Source of the DNA: Streptomyces sp. HD
Lineage (GTDB): Bacteria > Actinomycetota > Actinomycetes > Streptomycetales > Streptomycetaceae
Direction of reading: 5' to 3'
DNA length: 64,000 nucleotides
Assembly (NCBI RefSeq): GCF_028369295.1
Contig: NZ_JAQMYP010000054.1
Span: 1 to 64,000, forward strand
Shown: positions 62,738 through 64,000 of the stretch, piece by piece
Position numbering within the stretch: position 1 is the first letter of the stretch
Layout of the letters: each line of letters begins with the position of its first letter
Program-made: the position numbers and the translations under genes
The notes under the pieces: generated by a model
Told to the model about the DNA's origin: nothing
Databases searched by the model: none
What the model saw: only the letters and a program-made list of their open reading frames with translations

Positions 62738-62970
62738 CCACCTACGACACCGAGACTGACATCACCCGTGCCATCGAGGCGGGCGTACCGACGGCGAACG
62801 CGACATCCTCGCTCGGCTCGCCCGCGGCATCGGCAACCGTGACATCGCCCGTGCGCTCTACATGAGCGAGGCCACCGTCAAGGCCCGCCTGCGTCGCAAT
62901 CCATGAAAAACTCGGCGCCGAAACACGCCGAGGCCGCCGTATCGGCCGCGAAAGAGCGACGTCTCGTGCC
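62738..62970 (+). pseudogene. SenR-like response regulator, deleted and frameshifted relic
   Basis: Encodes TYDTETDITRAIEAGV, then jumps to GERDILARLARGIGNRDIAR and ALYMSEATVKARLRRI, then in another frame HEKLGAETR and later AAKERRLVP. Each piece matches the intact SenR-like protein at 7.7-8.3 kb closely, including DNA-level similarity in the first segment. The middle of the protein is deleted. The first residues abut the IS21 right end, so that insertion probably truncated it. Confidence 0.75.
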
Positions 62971-63096
62971 GCGACCCGCGGACGCAGTATGCGGCCCGGA
63001 CCTCCGCCGACGACAAGCTGAACACTTAGGAGACGGGCGCGCCCGAAACGCTGCGGCGCGCCCTGTCTGTGAGTGGCTTTACTGAGCCGTGGTGGC

Positions 63097-63531
63097 TCAG
63101 AAGGCAAATGCCGAAGCCCCCTGAGTTTCCATGATGCAGCGATTGGCGAAGGTGTGCTCGTAGTTTACGCGTGTACCACGCCATACGCCTTGAACAGTCA
63201 CGACGATGGGACGGTATTCCTTCGTGCAAGGTTGTCCCGTCCCGTTTGTGCGAAGCGTGGCCAAGCGGTCGAAGTCACCGTTCACACGGTCCAGATCCGC
63301 ACAAGCCTGCCGCGGATCGGGGTGTGTCCCGGTGGTGGTGTACGCACAGTTCAGCGTCACTGCGCGCTCCGGTGCCGTTGTGGCCGCCTTCTCGCCGTGG
63401 CCAGTGGTCATCACCAAGGCCGAAGGGTCGTACAGCGAGGCGGGGGCGCTATGGGCGGGCATACTCAAAGGACCCGCGAGCGCCGCCGTAAGCAGAGCTC
63501 CTGTCATTGCCCAGCGTGTCATCGGGCGCAT
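63097..63531 (-). CDS. Streptomyces subtilisin inhibitor (SSI) family protein
   Basis: Predicted 144-residue secreted serine-protease inhibitor. A signal peptide (residues 1-28, ending AHS) precedes SLYDPSALVMTTGHGE, the SSI N-terminus. The four family cysteines are present: LNCAYTT, RQACADL, QPCTKEY and NRCIME. The reactive-site loop reads CTKEYRP where SSI has CPMVYDP, so the P1 residue is Lys instead of Met. This predicts preference for trypsin-like proteases, as in the STI group. The C-terminus SAFAF is SSI-like. ATG at 63531 with AAGGAG 7 nt upstream. Confidence 0.9.
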   Translation of the reverse strand: MRPMTRWAMTGALLTAALAGPLSMPAHSAPASLYDPSALVMTTGHGEKAATTAPERAVTLNCAYTTTGTHPDPRQACADLDRVNGDFDRLATLRTNGTGQPCTKEYRPIVVTVQGVWRGTRVNYEHTFANRCIMETQGASAFAF

Positions 63532-64000
63532 GATGAATCTCCTTTCTGTTTGCGGTGTTCGATGCCTCGAAGTACCCGCCTTGTTGCTCTCGTCTCAGGA
63601 CAGTAGAGCTGTATTTCTTCTCATCGCTGAAATTCAGACCCTATTGCTTCTTCAATCAGTGGCTCGATTGGTCACCAGTGCTCAGGGTTGAGGAGGTGAG
63701 AGGCCTTGCCAATCTGTTCGCCGATTGAAGATGTGGCCGATGTGTCAGAGTTTGAAATGGCCTGAAATGCGTGAGCGTCTTTCGGCCCCGACCTGCGCGA
63801 CGGCGCACGGCACGGGGCAAGGAGGCACATCCTGGGCGTATGGCTGGGTCGGGGCGGGGCGGGGCAGGAGCTGCGTGGTGGGCGGCCGCTCCCGCCACTT
63901 CTGGGTTTCGTGATGGCCGAATCCCTGGAGGACACCCGCTGCGGCCCGTCCCAGTGGAGCCGTCGGCGTTGCCGCGCAGGGACACGTGGTAGCGAAGCCG
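63532..64000. other. Right-edge stretch, no gene recognised
   Basis: About 470 bp. It should contain the SSI promoter near 63,560-63,620, which is noticeably AT-rich for this genome. Two TGAAATG motifs occur near 63,760. Open frames to the edge lack recognisable signatures. Confidence 0.4.

Noticed and set aside
63082..63100. CTGAGCC-GTGGT-GGCTCAG hairpin at the end of the SSI gene
   Set aside because: The 7-bp stem overlaps the stop codon. It may aid termination but is too weak to call.

Overview
The window is high-GC actinobacterial DNA, almost certainly from a Streptomyces chromosome. Pointers are the HbpS/SenS/SenR haem-sensing genes, a RheA/Hsp18 pair with the TGTCATC-N5-GATGACA operator, SpoIIE-type phosphatases, a subtilisin-inhibitor (SSI) gene, a BLIP-like gene, frequent GTG/TTG starts and many actinobacterial DUFs. 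No rRNA, tRNA or CRISPR array was seen.

Positions 1-37,300 are mostly intact metabolic, transport and regulatory genes. A 69-nt run of C truncates a response regulator at the left edge. Next come an MHS-family permease, a serine hydrolase, an FAD monooxygenase divergent from its likely TetR repressor (two palindromic operators between them), a PAS/GAF/SpoIIE phosphatase, and the senR-senS-hbpS locus. These are followed by a DHA2 exporter, a RibD-like reductase, a membrane spermidine-synthase-like protein, a cyclase-family hydrolase and a 954-residue GAF-GAF-SpoIIE-HATPase sensor. A three-gene ribose-type ABC sugar uptake operon follows (19.4-23.3 kb). Then come an epoxide hydrolase, a GAF-ANTAR regulator, a methyltransferase, a BLIP-like inhibitor next to a probable Tat-exported deaminase, a metallo-hydrolase, and a fatty-acid desaturase/ferredoxin-reductase operon divergent from a PucR-type regulator. 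A few relics (DUF1275, PucR and quinone oxidoreductase fragments) are interspersed.

Positions 37,300-64,000 are a mosaic of intact small genes and many broken ones. Intact parts include hsp18 with two DUF2267 genes and divergent rheA, two GNAT acetyltransferases, DUF2252, a large membrane protein, DUF6325 and SHOCT proteins, DUF2461, a TmrB-like P-loop protein, a TetR with its DUF4345-like neighbour, an alpha/beta hydrolase with a winged-helix regulator, a membrane glutaredoxin-like protein, DUF5958 and an SSI-family inhibitor. Between them lie decayed genes: an SDR split into opposite orientations, a D-Ala-D-Ala-ligase/C39-peptidase/MurF-like cluster, tyrosine recombinases, an alcohol dehydrogenase, ISL3 and IS21 transposases, and a senR-like fragment abutting the IS21 end. 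This looks like a recombination-prone accessory region, possibly a chromosome arm.

The most unusual structure is a 574-bp unit (58,201-58,774) bounded by 41-bp near-perfect inverted repeats that carries one small membrane-protein gene and no transposase. It sits 6 bp from a segment that is duplicated, inverted, 21 kb away. Other notable items are a small histone-fold-like reading frame near 50.0 kb and an SSI homologue whose aligned P1 residue is lysine rather than the methionine of SSI.
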